A stretch of DNA of 64,000 nt, taken from Phyllostachys edulis (lineage: Eukaryota > Streptophyta > Magnoliopsida > Poales > Poaceae). Shown piece after piece: positions 1 to 12,356 of this stretch. Where the stretch lies: assembly GCA_036346405.1 (NCBI GenBank), contig CM070546.1, positions 97,070,288-97,134,287 of the forward strand, read 5' to 3'. Both the position numbers and the translations under genes were made by a program. Under the pieces are notes generated by a model. The model was not told the origin of the DNA. It ran no database searches and saw only the letters and a program-made list of their open reading frames with translations. Position 1 is the first letter of the stretch; each line of letters opens with the position of its first letter.

Positions 1-377
1 GTTGCAAGTTTGGACCTTGTTTGCTGAATATTGTTTCAGTTGCAAGCAAACAGGATTACAGGAACAAAAATGTTGTTGGCTATGTTACCAATCTAATTTG
101 GACATGTAACCGGTTAGAAAAGGATCTTATGATCCAAGTATTGTAATTTTACATGCAGAACATTCTCCTGACAATACAAGTACCGGAGGATCGAGGCGCT
201 AGCAGCCAGAACAGCTGAAACAACATGCTCAGAGTGTCATAAATATTGTGTGTATGTATTCAAAGGTCCAATAGTCAATATATATAGGGTGTGCAATAGG
301 TATATGTCATATACAGATAAGACAATACAAAAGATAGATAAGGAATACAAAAGGGTATATCTAACATATCTCTAACA
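1..377 (-). mobile_element. Copia-type 3' LTR (candidate), left edge unresolved
   Basis: Read on the minus strand, an LTR-like sequence begins TGTTAGAGATATG at 377, directly after a purine tract (378-405, a C/T run on the plus strand). This is the usual arrangement of polypurine tract then 3' LTR. A TATA-like stretch lies at about 278-290. Possible TG...CA ends place the left border near 216, but no target duplication could be confirmed and the LTR may run past the window start. Confidence 0.4.
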
Positions 378-1903
378 CTCCCCCCCCTCCCTTTGTCCCT
401 CTCAAATGCAAGATGTATGCAATATCATTGCATTTGGAAAGAGTTGACACTAAAATATAGAAAAAAACCAAAGTTCGAGTCTTAATAATATCATCGTACC
501 ATGCAGCTTTTGGAAAATATGTCGACAAAAGATCTTCTCCCATCTAGGGTCGTACGACAGCCCATAAAACATAAAGTGCGGGAGTGAAGTCGACTGTGAC
601 AATAAGACGAAGAAGATGAAACCGACAAAAAAAGAGAAGCTGTCAAATCAAGCTAAAAAGGAATAGATAGAAGCATGGCGGTGCAGATCGTAACCCAAGA
701 CGACGGCGGCGCAGTGCAAAAGAAGCGCGACGCAATGCACAAGAAGCGTAACAAAGGCGCAGTGCAGAAGAAGCGCGACACAATGCACAAGAAGCACAAC
801 GAAGACGCAGTGCGGAAGAAGCGCAACGGCCTTAAAAGCTTGGGCGCGGCAGATCTGCAGCGGCTCGAAGAAAAGAGCAGCGGTTGCTACCATGCAAAGA
901 AATTCCTATGCTTCTATAACTAACATAAATTTGTAGACTCGCATGGCTTAGATAAACTCACAGATAAAGAGTTACGAACTTGGATGAACGCAGCGAAAGA
1001 AAAACGAATAATAGCTAGCAGTAGCAGCAAGAATAGCTAGCAGTAACAAAAGATCCGCACTATCCTGTAGTTCTAGATAGCCAGCACAGCTGAGCCATCC
1101 CAAATACCAATAGCCATCCTTGAGATGTAGAGCAGTAGCTGAGCCAAGCACACAAAGTATAGCTAGTAGCAAAACTAGCAGCAATCAAGAACTACATTAT
1201 GGAAGACTTATCCAACCGAAGACTCTAGAACCGTGATATATCCAACCAAAGACTCTCACAGACTTATCCAACCAAAGAATCCACTCGGAACCAACTTCAA
1301 ATCGGGCGTGGAACCACTAGAGAGGAAGACCGGTGGAAGACGCCGCCGCCGTTGAAGACGAGGCGACGCCGGGCGAGGAAGAGCGTCGGTGGCAAGTCGG
1401 GTGCCTGCATCGGCCTCGGCTGCGCGATGAAGATGAAGCACGGAGGCACGACGACCTCCAGGCAAGAAGCTCGGATCTGCGTCGGCCTACGGAGGCCCGG
1501 TGACTGGGACGCTGGCAAATTGAAGCAACGCTAGAGAAAGACCAGCTGATTGAAGCGACGGTGCCTCGGTCATGTCCCGACCCCGAGCGAAGAAACCCGA
1601 GCGGCTGGAGAGGACTGGGAGGCCCGACCAGGGGCGAGTTTCGGGCACGCAGCGTCGGGGCAAGTTGGGTCTGGGCGGTGTAGCTTGAGGCGATCTGGAG
1701 CGGCAGCGCCATGGGAGGTCGAGCAAAGGATCCGAGCGGGGAAGCCGAGGCGGCGCGTCGCCCATCTGGAGGAGCTTAATGATGAAGATAGGCTCTGCTT
1801 GCTGTTGACGCCAAGATTGCTGCTTAGAAGAAGGCCATCCCCGGGAGCAAAGATCGATCCTCCTAGGGGCGGCGACGGTGGCTACAGTAACGCTAACCCT
1901 AAC
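378..1903 (-). mobile_element. Body of a copia-type, probably non-autonomous element
   Basis: This stretch lies upstream (minus strand) of the polypurine tract at 378-405. Its first 180 bases carry a short open frame (361-543) whose end resembles the tail of copia polyproteins, but there is no catalytic domain. The remainder is a GC-rich stretch (1256-1900) without a recognisable protein and a 48-bp tandem repeat (709-830). It is cut by the gypsy LTR that starts at 1904, so its 5' LTR is not visible. I infer a non-autonomous or internally deleted element; no integrase or reverse transcriptase motif was found. Confidence 0.35.
709..830. repeat. 48-bp tandem repeat, about 2.5 copies
   Basis: Two full units of 48 bp and a partial third follow each other. 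Each unit is itself two related halves of about 24 bp (GCAGTGCAAAAGAAGCGCG-like and GCAATGCACAAGAAGCG-like). Read on plus it would give Lys/Arg-rich peptide repeats; read on minus, Leu/His/Cys repeats. Neither reading resembles a known domain. Confidence 0.8.
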
Positions 1904-3760
1904 TGTAACATCCCTATTTTCTGGGCATTTTGAAAATTTTGAAAACTTTAAAAATTACCCGTTTGGTTTTATTAATTTGCCAAAGCTTAACTTGTAATTT
2001 AGAATTTTAAAAGCAATTTAATTTGAATTAAATAAAACTTCAACTAATTCAAGTTGGTTTAATTGAGTTTTCCGGATCTTAATTGGGTTTTTCCTTTTGC
2101 CCTAAGTTAAAAATAATTATTTGCAAAAAAAATAAAAGCAAAAGTTAAGCTGGAAATATTTTTACTAAGTTCTAAATAATTCAAGGGATTTCTGTGATTT
2201 TTTCTAGAGTTTTTGGACGGCTTTAGCTATTTTCTAAAAAGGTTTTTGCTTTTATGGTATTTTCTAAAATAAAAAATCCTTAGAAAATCCCCCTTCACTG
2301 TTTGGGCCGAATTTCTTCAGCCTATTCGTCCCTCCCCCACTCAGCGTGGCACATGTGCTTCGCTCACCTGTGCACTGCCTCCCTTCTCGATCAGACGTCG
2401 TCCAATCTGGATCAAACGGCCCAGCTCCACCGCGCCCTTCCCCGTTCTCCCTCCACTCTCTCGCTGGCCAGTGGGCCCGCGCTGTCAGCCACCCTCTCCA
2501 CTTAATGCATCGTCCTCCGCCACGTCCTCTGCCCCCACAGCCCACTTGCGCGCACCACCCTCTCCCCCGACCCTGCCCTTCGGTCCCAAAGCTCCGCCGC
2601 CGAACCGCTGACACCCATACCGCCACCCTCTCCCTCAGCCCACTCCTGGCCCTATAAAAGCGCGCCTTGTGTGCCTCTCCCCTCTCTCTCTTTCCCCTCA
2701 CCTCACTTCCCCTCTCTCCCTCCGAGCTCGCCGTATTTTGAGCTCCAACCGCCGCCGCTTTGCTTCGCCGCACCCGCCGCCGCCGTCGAGCCTCCTCCGA
2801 CGCCACCGACTTCACAGCCAGCATCGCCTCATTGCGACGCGACCTTTTGACGCTGTGACTCACTCCTCCCGGAGCCCACGAGAGCTCGCTGCCACCTTGA
2901 GCATGCCTCCGCCGCTCTTCGTCTTCATTCTTGGCCCCCGTGCCGCCGGCGTCCTCAAAACCGTCTTGTCGTGATCCCTTGCTCTCTTGTTGCCGGTGCC
3001 TGCGCCACGGTCAAGACCTCTGCTTCACGGTGACCTTTGGGCGGCGTGCCGCCGCCGCGGGTCGACGTGGGCGCCATCGTGGCGCCTAATCGTGCCACCT
3101 CACCCTTTTTTGGCGTGGCGCCTCGTCAGCAAGCCCGCGTGGATTTTCCTGGTTTTTCTTTAGAAAATAAATCGGAAAATCAGGAAAATCCATATTTCAT
3201 CATTTTATGCTATTTCAACTTCGAAGGCCATAACTTCCTCATTCGAACTCCGATTCAAGTGATTCAAATTTCTAAATTCATTATCTTCCTACTAGTATTT
3301 ATTTGGTATTTATTTGAATTTTATTTCGAGTTGTTTTATTTATTTAGCTTTGTTCGCACGTATAGATTCCGGCGTTTCGGACGAATTTGTGGCCCCGACG
3401 ACCGAAGCACATCAACTCTTCAACGAAGGCAAGTCGCATGCCTTTGATCATGTTGAACCCAATTTATAAAAGTATATTGTTTGCTATGAACACGCATTGC
3501 TAATTTTATAACAATTGTTTCGGGAATTAGTTAATTACCTAATTGCCATTATGCCTCCTTGGTAATTTGTGAACGACATGTACCCTTGAATGACATAAAT
3601 CCTTGGACACCCTAGGATGGATTATTTTAGTTGGACATTATTGAAATACCAACATGGGTACCGTATTATGCTTAGCTAATGCTTTAGTTATACAATAGAT
3701 TCATGATCGCTTACTCAAAGAATGATTGAATTTGACTAAAGGAAATATGGAACTGTGGCG
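1904..3760 (+). mobile_element. Gypsy LTR, related to the 5885 family, 3' end unresolved
   Basis: It starts TGTAACATCCC, like the LTR at 5885. Aligned by eye it shares with it the AT-rich head, the GC-rich middle with grass 5'-leader-like composition, and the stretch around 3425-3470 (GGCAAGTCGCATGCCTTTGATC against GGCAAGTTGTACCTTTGATC near 9985). Similarity is lost after about 3760 and no CA end with a target duplication was found, so it is either a diverged family or truncated. Confidence 0.55.
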
Positions 3761-5884
3761 GAGCCACTATTGATAAAAATGTTGTGCCATGACCAGGGTG
3801 GTCATTTGGCCGGGTTGAATGCATCTCTTTTCTGAAGAAAAGTGTTAAAAATCCTTTTGCGATGCCTTGTTATGGTTAAGTCGGAGATTGTAGTCAAACA
3901 GAATGGTTGGGTATGGGTTTCCATTGGTCCCTAATTGTTTTTCAGAACAACTAATGTCTTTCCGACTGTTGAACTCTCTTTGCTACTTGTAAACGTTGTT
4001 ATTTACAAGATTGTTCTCTTTCATGAGAATCCTATCTTTCTTATTGATAAAGGGGACCTGGTTATCCGTTTGGTATTTTGGATAATGAGAATTATCTTTT
4101 ACAAAGTTCATTGAAGAAAGTTTTAACTCTACTAATTTCTTTTGGAGTAGTTGGGGTTTAGAATCTTGTTCTTTGGAAAAGGTGTCAAAACCCTTTGTAA
4201 AGTTTTGTGGTATTAAATGAGAAGTTGTAAGAAAGGAAGTTAATTGATAATCTATGATGTCAAATTGGGCTATTGTTTGTGGTAGCTGAAATTATTGTAA
4301 ATAAAATAATGTATTGGATTGTCGTATTGCTTCTCAAGAAATTCGTGTGATTTAATCTTAAAGGTTCTTTGGTCTGAGTTCGCAACGTGAGGTTGCAATC
4401 AAAGAAAATTATGTTGATTTCCTTAAGAGGAAATTAATCTGTTTGCTTTTCGTGAAATCCCGTAAATGAAAATGTTTCGAGTTTTGTGGCTGAGATCATT
4501 TGGATCTCATGTTTCTTGGGTAGTTGACCTGTTCGAGCAAATATGACGTGTTGAAGAATTTTATTGGTTCTTGTGGTTTGGACTAAAGAACTTATCTTGT
4601 TCATTGTAGAAAAGTGTTGTTATAGTCAAAGGATTAATTTCAGTATTAAAGGAAAGAGTGCAGTAGGAGTATTTGAGAATTTGAGTCAAGTTTTGTAACT
4701 TGTGGTTATTTGAATCGTGCCTAAACTTTCTGCTCTTTCCGCACAAGAGTTATCGAGTTTCAATCGCAACGTCATTTTCCTATTGGTTATTATTTGCTAT
4801 TTCCTTCTTGAGGGATGTGTGCTCTCAGCAGTGAACTCAACTTTCGTTTTCCAAGATCATCGTTATCAGATTATTTCTCTTGATTTCGTGCTCACTGTGA
4901 GGAGCAACGTTTTCCTATGTGACGAAGCTTGTCCTTGTTCGCCTCTTTCTTTTGAGAAAGGATCAACAGTTTGTGTTGCAAAGTTTTACAAAGTGTATTT
5001 TGGCAACTGTTTGGTGGTGGTTAAGTATTTGTAGTGGTGAGATTTTGCTACCAAGCTATTGGACGAGTAGTAGAAGATGAATTGGTTTTGACCTGTACCT
5101 CTTAGAGGAAATTTGATTCCAATGGAATGTATGGCGTTGAAGTAAAACTGAACAGTGTTACGACTAAGTAGAACCTATGGTATAGTGTAGTTCCAGAACT
5201 TTGGTTCATGTTGAAATGTTGGGGATTATCAAAGGTATGGAAACCTTGATCAATTTTATTGAGTAACGCAGTTGGAAAGTATTGCGATATTGTGTGGGTG
5301 ATTCCTTATGATGTCAATGAGTGAGTATGTTAGAATTGTGGGGATGTTAGAGATTTAATCCGATGATTTCATTATCTGTTATAAGAGAAATTCGTTGTAG
5401 AGGTCTTAGAGGTTAAATTTGGGCTTTACATTTTTATGCTAGACTTTTGGTCGCCCAAAGATTGTGTGTAGAGGAGATAGAAAACTAGAGTATTCTGAGC
5501 AGTGGAATGATTGTTGATAGAACTCTTCTGACGTAGTTCATGAGTGGGTGTACTGAGGATTCTGAGTTGTTGTTCTGGAAAGTTGGAGTCGATGGGATTG
5601 CGTGCGATCTATTTTGAGGTGCTTTGGGTGCCTTCTGTCAAAATAATTTCGTCAGTAGGAGGAGTTGTCTAGCATGTTTGCTGGGGTCAATAGAGTCTCT
5701 CCACAAAGGTGTGGATGATGTAATTCGGTTCAAGTGTAATTTGAGGATGTTAAATTAAGAGGTTTGAACTCCTGTGGTATGCGATGAATTCGAATTATTC
5801 CTAAAAGAGAAACTGAGAAAAAGGATGTTTTCTTGGGTATTGAAGCGTTTTCTTTATTCTCGCTTGAGCTTTGTGCTGTTGACT
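3761..5884 (+). other. AT-rich stretch, probably decayed gypsy interior
   Basis: No conserved protein motif could be read in any frame and no open frame is convincing. The solo LTR that follows (5885-11534) has near-matching 5-bp flanks, and its right flank is gypsy polyprotein sequence. This stretch is therefore probably the left part of that same gypsy interior, heavily mutated. A perfect 8-bp hairpin (CTTGTAAA/TTTACAAG) lies near 3987-4010. Confidence 0.35.
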
Positions 5885-6877
5885 TGTAACATCCCAAAAT
5901 TTGGCATTTCAAAAATCTTTTGAATAGTTTAGGTCCCTGAAAATTTTCACCAACTTTATTTGAATTAATAAAGCTTAATAGGGAATTTCCTAAACTTAAA
6001 ATATTTAATTTGACTAATCCAAACATCAACTTAAAATATTTAGTTGGGTTCCTTGTGCTCCAAGGAATTTTTGTGTATTTTCTTGGATTTTTCTGAATTT
6101 ATTTGCTATTTATTTGACCTCTTTTGAATTTCCACCAATTTCTTAAATTGGAAATTCAATTCTAATCTCTTTTCCCTCCGTGGGCCGAATTGAATCAACC
6201 CACCTCATCTTCTCTCTCCTTCGGCCCAACCCCCGGCCCATTTTGCCATGCCACCCAAACTTTCCGCCCACTCGCCCGCTTGGCCCAGCCGCGCAGCATT
6301 GGTAGCCTGCCCGAGCCGCACAAACCCTAAGCCACCCGGCCCCACATGCCAGGCAACGCCGCCTCTTGCACCCGCCGTTCGATCGATTATGCGTCCGCTT
6401 GCCCTCGCAGCGTGCGTGACGCGATCATCACTGCGTCTGTTCTGCCGCCGCTTTTAAATGCGCATTGCGACTCGTCTAACCGCCGCCGACGCCTCCCGAG
6501 GCGCTATAAAGACACCGGTCCCGCGCCCGAGTGATGCCGCCGCCCAAGCTCCTCGCCGCCCGTCGACTCGGTGCCGATCCGCCTCGTCGAAGCCGCCCGT
6601 CCCCCGCGCAAGCCCACCGGATCGGAGCTGAGTTGCGCCGCCAAGACCGGTGTCTGTGGTCTTCATCTCCAAAGCCGGCGCGTCTCTCCACGCCGTTCGC
6701 CGCCGTTCGGGGCCCCTCCGCCTTCACCGACGCCGCATCCAAGGTCCTCGCGCCGTCCTCGTCCTCGATCCGTTCTCACCGTCATCAACCCACCACCGAA
6801 GCATCCTCCCGCTCTCGACCCGAGCTGCCGTCACCATTGGGCCACCCCGAGCTCGTCCCCGTCCCTACCATCACCGG

Positions 6878-8152
6878 TAGGGCCGGAAACGAGCCGAGCC
6901 AAGCCAGGCTCGGCTCGGCTCGCTCAGGCTCGAGCCAGCAGTTGGCTCGGCTCGCTCTGGCTCGTTTTGAGAATGAGCCAGAAGAACGGCTCGGGTCGGC
7001 TCAGAAAACGGCTCGAGCCGGCTCGCGAGCCCTCGCGAGCCAGAGCAGCGGCAGTGCGTTCGTTGCGTTCGTTCTGCGGCGTTCATTCACATTTTCAATC
7101 ACAAGATTCACAGCACAATATGCATCTACAAGACTACAAACATCTGCATCCTCAAAGTCACAAGACTCACAACCAAAGAGCATTCATTCAATCATTCACA
7201 ACAAAAAAATCGGCATCCTTGATTCCTCGCCAAGTGGATCTGTGGATGAATCGGATCTGGGCAACCGCTAGGCGACGGCGTCGGGGCAGCTCCGCGAGGC
7301 GACGACGTGGTCGGAGGCAGCGGCAAGGGTGTCGGGAAGCTCCGCGAGGCGAGGTCGGAGGCGACGTCGAGGGCCACAAGCGACTCTGCGGCAGAGGCGG
7401 CGGTGACGCTGGCAAGGCCGCGACCCGCGAGGGCATCAGGAACGGATGGATGGGGTGGAGGAGATGGAGGCGGAGGCGGAGCGTAGGGAGAGGACGAGCG
7501 ACCGAGCGGGTGGCGGCGGAGCACCTCGGCGCGGAGGTGGCGGCGGAGGAGGTGGGGAGGCGGCGAGAGGTCCTTGGACTCTTGGAGGTCGGCGAGGAGG
7601 AGGTCTTGTGTGGTGGTCGTCGTGCGCGGATCTGGGAGGTGGAGGAGCAGTAGGGTGGGGATTGGGAAAGCGGATGGATGCCGTGGGTCGATGGGTGATG
7701 GCGGCGGCGGCGGTGGAGATGGGGAAGCCCGGCGGTGGAGATGGCTGATGGGGAGGCGGGCCAGGCGACGGCGGCGTGTGGAGATAGGGGTGGGAGATGG
7801 GGGAGGCGGTGGGTGGATGGAGGAGGACTCGCTCTGGTGGAGTGGTGGAGATGGGGGCGTTCGGGAGGAAGTGAAGCAGAGCGAAGTAAAAGTGGCGCGT
7901 GGAGATAAGGGGGCGGATGGCAAAAGCGGCGCAGCGCAAGCATCCAAGGACCTGCCGCTGCCGACCTGGCCTTCAATCGGGCCGAGCCAAAAAGCTCGCC
8001 GAGCAGCTCGTGAGCCCGACTCGAGCTCGCTCGAAATTTCACCGAGCCAAAAGGTGGGCTCGGCTCGGCTCGAAAATTCGCGAGCCGAGCCCGAGCCGAG
8101 CCGAGCCCAGCCCAAGTCGAGCCACGAGCCTCGAGCTATTTTTCCAGCCCTA
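6878..8152. mobile_element. Non-autonomous hAT element with GAGCC-rich ends
   Basis: It is bounded by a perfect 8-bp target duplication ATCACCGG (6870-6877 and 8153-8160), diagnostic of hAT insertion. The terminal inverted repeats are TAGGGCCGGAAA on the left and, in reverse complement, TAGGGCTGGAAA on the right. The outer 150 bases at each end are packed with GGCTCG/GAGCC motifs in both orientations, probably repeated transposase-binding sites. The middle (about 7250-7900) is very GC-rich and encodes no transposase, so the element must move in trans. It inserted into the already present LTR at 5885-11534. Confidence 0.92.
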
Positions 8153-11100
8153 ATCACCGGTGAGGCCCCTTCCCCTTCCTTATCTTTCTTCCATCTCGCC
8201 GGCTCTCATCGCCCTGTTCCTCTTCGGAGCCAAGCCACCGTGACTCTTCACCGCCGTCCCATGCGCTCGCCGAGCCGCCCTCGCCTTCACCCATCCCGCC
8301 GGAGCTGCGTGCCGAGCGACGCCACCGCTGCCGTGGTCCCGTGGACGCCCCTGCACCGCCGTCGTTGGAGCCAACCGGTCACCGCTCGTCGCCGTTGACG
8401 CCCACCCGAGAACGCCATGGACCGGCCGTCTCCTCGTTTCGAGTCTTCAACGACCATGTGTCTCATGCCTTCAGAAGCGTTACATCTTGTTTCATAACTT
8501 CTTTCTTGACTGTCCAGAACATGAATTCTCCTTGTTGTATGATTCGTTGTCATCCAACCAATCCAGCAATCCAAGTGCATGTGCACAGTGCCTCATCTAA
8601 TCCTAGCAGTTCGTATCCTGTTGCTTCGTTCACTTCGGGTGCTGCTTCGTTGTTGCATCCCTGTGTTCAGTTAATTCTCTAATCCTCTCTCCATTGCTAT
8701 GCCATGTTAGCTGCCATCACCTTGCACCAAGATCGTGGCAAAGAACTCCTCGCCCTATTCTCATTGTTACGGTCTTTGCTCTATAGCTTAGTTGCCATGG
8801 TCTGTTGGTTCGGTTCTATACTGCTAGTTGCTCTCTGTCTCTAGATGAAGGTCCCAATCGCTTCATTGCTACCCGGTTGCCACCTCTCGCCGATCTCTTT
8901 GCGATAGAAGCAACCGGCCATGAGAGCTTCGGTTCTTGTTCTTCTCTGGAGTGGTCTAGGCAGCGCACCTCTCTGTCCTCTCCTCTGTTGACTTGGTCAA
9001 CATGTTCTTTCTCTCTTCTGTATGGTCCCATTGTCAATCAAGTAATCAAAACCATATATTTATCTATCTCTTACATGTAGACCCCACATATCTTCCTCTC
9101 AATTAGAAACCCTAATTAATTCTCTCTTACATGCGGAGCCCCTTTCTCAGTCAACGCCAGTCAAACCCTAGCCCTAAACCAAAGCCGTATGGACATGGTT
9201 CATGTGAACCAAGTCTATGCCAAGCTGGCCCCGCATGTCAGTGCCTATTCGATGAACCCAATATACCATGAACCTACTCTATGCCTCGTGGACCCCATTC
9301 GTCAGCTAGGCATCTCAAACCCTAGATGTAAACCTAACCCTGAGCCATACCCGGGTAGACTTGGCTCACTAAGCTGGGTCATGTACTCGTGGTCCCCATC
9401 ATGTCAGACCCTAATTTGTGAACTCAATTCACCATGGACCAAACCCTAGCCCGTGGACTTGGTCTATGGACCAATGGCCCACTTGTCTTTCCCTTTACCT
9501 TAATTCTAGAATTATAGTAATTCTAGAAATTCAATTATCTAGTGGGTCCCTCCTGTCATCCCCTGTTCCTTTTTTTAGAAATTAATTTAATTTCTGAAAT
9601 CCAATTGGCCCCACATGTCATTCTCTACCTTTGTTCGCTCTAGCTTACCAGTGGACCCCACTTGTAAGTCTCCAATTATATTTAATTATTGGATCTAAAA
9701 GAATATTCTTTTCTCTCTCGATTTCATCATTCCATATGATCTTTCAAAGCTCACATCTTTTGAATCCGAACTCCGATTGAGTTTATTCGAATTCCTAAAT
9801 TTATCTCAATTCAATATCTATTTATCTAAGATTATTATTTAATTTTTTTGGAGTTTATTTATTTATTTAGTTCATTTGCTTGTTGCGAGTAGACGTCGAT
9901 ACTTCGAGAAGTGCTGATCAAGAAGGAGTTGAAGGTCAACACAATAGAAGATTAAAGATTAAATAAGATCATCATTGCTAGCAAGGCAAGTTGTACCTTT
10001 GATCATATTGAATCCCAGTGTTCTAAAAGTATCTTGATTCAAATTATTGCATTTACTTTAAGTATTTATTTAAATGCTTTTGGGTTTAGTTAATAATCCA
10101 AATTTGTTTTAACCTCCTTGTCTACTTGTTATGTCTTAATCTTTTGTCACCCTAGCATGGTTATTTATTAGTTGGTATTATTGTAGCACCAACGTGGGTT
10201 GGTTAGATACGATTAGATTGCTTAGCCATGCCACAAATCACCTTTTCATGTAAAGTTGCAATTATCAACTTGACTAAGTGACTATGGAACTATGTGATAC
10301 AATGTGTGTACTGTGTGCTATTATGGCATGTGTTGCACTTAACCAACTGGGTGGGAAAGAATTTAGACTGAGGCAAGTGGTGGAAACTGTGTGACATGGT
10401 GGCTGTGTGAATTGGGGATATAAATCTGTGTGTCAAAATAATCTGTGTGTCGTAGTTAGAAATTGAAAGTCTTGCCTTGGTCAATTAAGGACTTAACTTT
10501 GTGCGCCATTGAACTGAGCCTTACTGTACGACCACATGCCTGGTATGGGACGGGCCTAGCTTAGTAAGTTATGAATTCTTGACATTGATTGCTCAGGAAG
10601 TAGGTTAGGCTCAGTGATGGGTGGAGGTGTGTGCTACCATGTAGTCGCATCGCGGGACGGTTCGCCACTTCCCTGTCCAAAGGTGTGTGTCGTACCATCC
10701 TCTGTGTTAGGGTTGGTATGACGACAAAGCACACTAGGAGTATCAATGCTTGAGATGAAGTTTCTGAAAGGCTTTGTTGTGATCAGCTCCGTACAAGTTG
10801 ATTGCATCTTGTGGGTAAAGTGTACAAACTCTGCAGAGTGTTAAACAATCTATTGAATAGCGCGCGTCATGATCATGCACATGCTCGGGGATTTCACACG
10901 AGGGGTAGATCTTCATAAACTGTGTGGGAAGGGAGCTGTGTGATCTAAATCATATGGCTATGTGAATAATCTGTTTAGGCTGTGTGTGTCTTTGTGAAAT
11001 CAAACTGTTAAATTATTATTGTCTATTTGTTTTACTTGCTTTCAATCTATTATTTGTATTCAACTGCAAATGTTGCATTTCTGCAAAAGAACCACAAAAT

Positions 11101-11156
11101 GTCATTCCCTTGTAATAAGCCTACATGTATAATTGCATTTCTGTGGTGTGGCTTGC

Positions 11157-11174
11157 GAGTACGGTTGTGTACTC
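11157..11174 (+). other. Conserved LTR hairpin GAGTAC-loop-GTACTC
   Basis: A perfect 6-bp stem (GAGTAC/GTACTC) encloses the loop GGTTGT and is flanked by CTTGC boxes on both sides. It lies 360 bp before the LTR end. Equivalent hairpins occur at 40135, 29917, 60225, 14435 and 50642, with compensating stem changes (see findings). Confidence 0.6.
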
Positions 11175-11534
11175 ACGCTTGCTTTGACGAATCAAGCAGA
11201 AGAGGAGGAGTCTTCGCCAGCATTCGAGGAGGGGTTTGTCGAAGGTGCTTGATCGTGGGGTCTCGATCCCAGTCGGTTGCCTGTGGTGAATCGATGGGAT
11301 GCCGCTGCCGTTTCTGTTTCCACTGCTTTATTTCTCTGTTAGCCCTACGTGGCTTAATAAATGTAAACTCGATCGTAAGGTCAAACCATTATTTATTAAT
11401 CAAATTATTCGTTTATGTTATTATTCGCTTGTGTGGATCGATATCCATCTTTGTAGACACTGTGTGCACTAGCGTGATCCTGGACTAGTGCATTATACAC
11501 AGAGGGTCCAGAATTGTATTTTTGGGTCCCGACA

Positions 11535-12356
11535 TGACCGATGTCTTCTGCAATTTGAGTTGGCGCTGTGTTGACATATGTGATTCTTTCCAATTCAGAC
11601 AGAATAAAAGAAATAATTGATTTGGGGATTCGAGTGATTTCTCCTTTGGCTTTCGTGGTGTTCATTTGCAAATTGTCTAATTAGAAAGTTCAATTGATTT
11701 CGTGATGAACTGTCAATTTTGGATTTGACCCTTTTGGCGGAGAATTGGCATTGCGTGGTTACGATAAAAACTCTTTATTTTCAATTGCATCCTCTTTGAA
11801 AAACAGCTGTTTAAAAGCGAGTTCTGTTGCGCATTCTTAGTTAAAGGAGGTGCTCCTTGTTAGATGAAGAGTTCGATTTTTGAGCATGTTGTGTGTCTTT
11901 GTACCAAAGGGGAAGTTGGCCCAAGTACATTGGTTCATTTTCGACAGTTGCAGAAATTATGAAGTTGGCGTATCGCTTTGACCGTCTCGGGTCCATACGC
12001 GAGGAACGCAACGTCTGGTGTTCTGGTACTAAGTGAGCAATTGAGCAATTCCAAGCTTGGTATTTTGTTAAAGACGTTGACCATCGAGTAGGGTCTTACA
12101 TTCGATTCTCTTCTAATGAGTGTACCTGGAAATACCGGGTTGAGTGTTAGGATGGACGTCATTTTGCGTCGTTTTGTTGTGGTCTCATCGGTCTGAAAGA
12201 GAGGCCACTTGGGAGTTGGAATCTCGCATACGCGAACAGTATCCAGATTTGTTCGTAGTGGGTACGTGTTTATCCTTGTTCAAATTCCAGTTGCAGTTTT
12301 CTTTCGGTTAGTTCATCGAGTAGATTCAGGGTCGAATTCTGTTAAGAGGGGTAGAA
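11535..12356 (+). pseudogene. Decayed gypsy polyprotein 3' end (integrase C-terminus)
   Basis: Frame 11911-12033 reads like the C-terminal part of a gypsy integrase: PKYIGSFSTVAEI, then LAYRFD, followed by a decayed counterpart of the usual HNVFHVS box, then a stop. After several stops, 12180-12269 reads WSHRSEREATWELE followed by REQYPDLF, the signature end of grass gypsy polyproteins (WSHHSEEEATWE-type). Upstream sequence (11535-11910) shows no readable domain. The polypurine tract and the LTR start follow at once, which fixes the orientation. Many frame breaks make it non-functional. Confidence 0.8.
12341..12356 (+). other. Polypurine tract of gypsy element
   Basis: The purine-rich run GTTAAGAGGGGTAGAA sits immediately before the TG that starts the LTR at 12357. 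This is the expected plus-strand priming site of a gypsy element. Confidence 0.7.

Larger units (their letters stand above)
5885..11534 (+). mobile_element. Gypsy solo LTR, TGTAACATCCC family, carrying a hAT insertion
   Basis: It begins TGTAACATCCC and ends GGGTCCCGACA. The flanking 5-mers are TGACT (5880-5884) and TGACC (11535-11539), a 4/5 target duplication. No internal region or second LTR follows, so it is a solo LTR left by LTR-LTR recombination. It is the same family as the minus-strand solo LTR at 39769-43840: head, tail and the hairpin at 11157 all match. Length is 5650 bp, or about 4370 without the 1275-bp hAT at 6878. GC-rich open frames inside (for example around 6571-7653) are composition artefacts. 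Confidence 0.85.

Noticed and set aside
3987..4010. Hairpin CTTGTAAA/TTTACAAG as a seventh member of the conserved LTR hairpin
   Set aside because: The flanking CTTGC boxes are not clearly kept and the LTR context is uncertain, so homology is not supported.
6571..8398. Open frames up to 360 codons on both strands
   Set aside because: They lie in the GC-rich middle of an LTR and in a non-autonomous hAT element; overlapping frames on both strands indicate composition, not genes.
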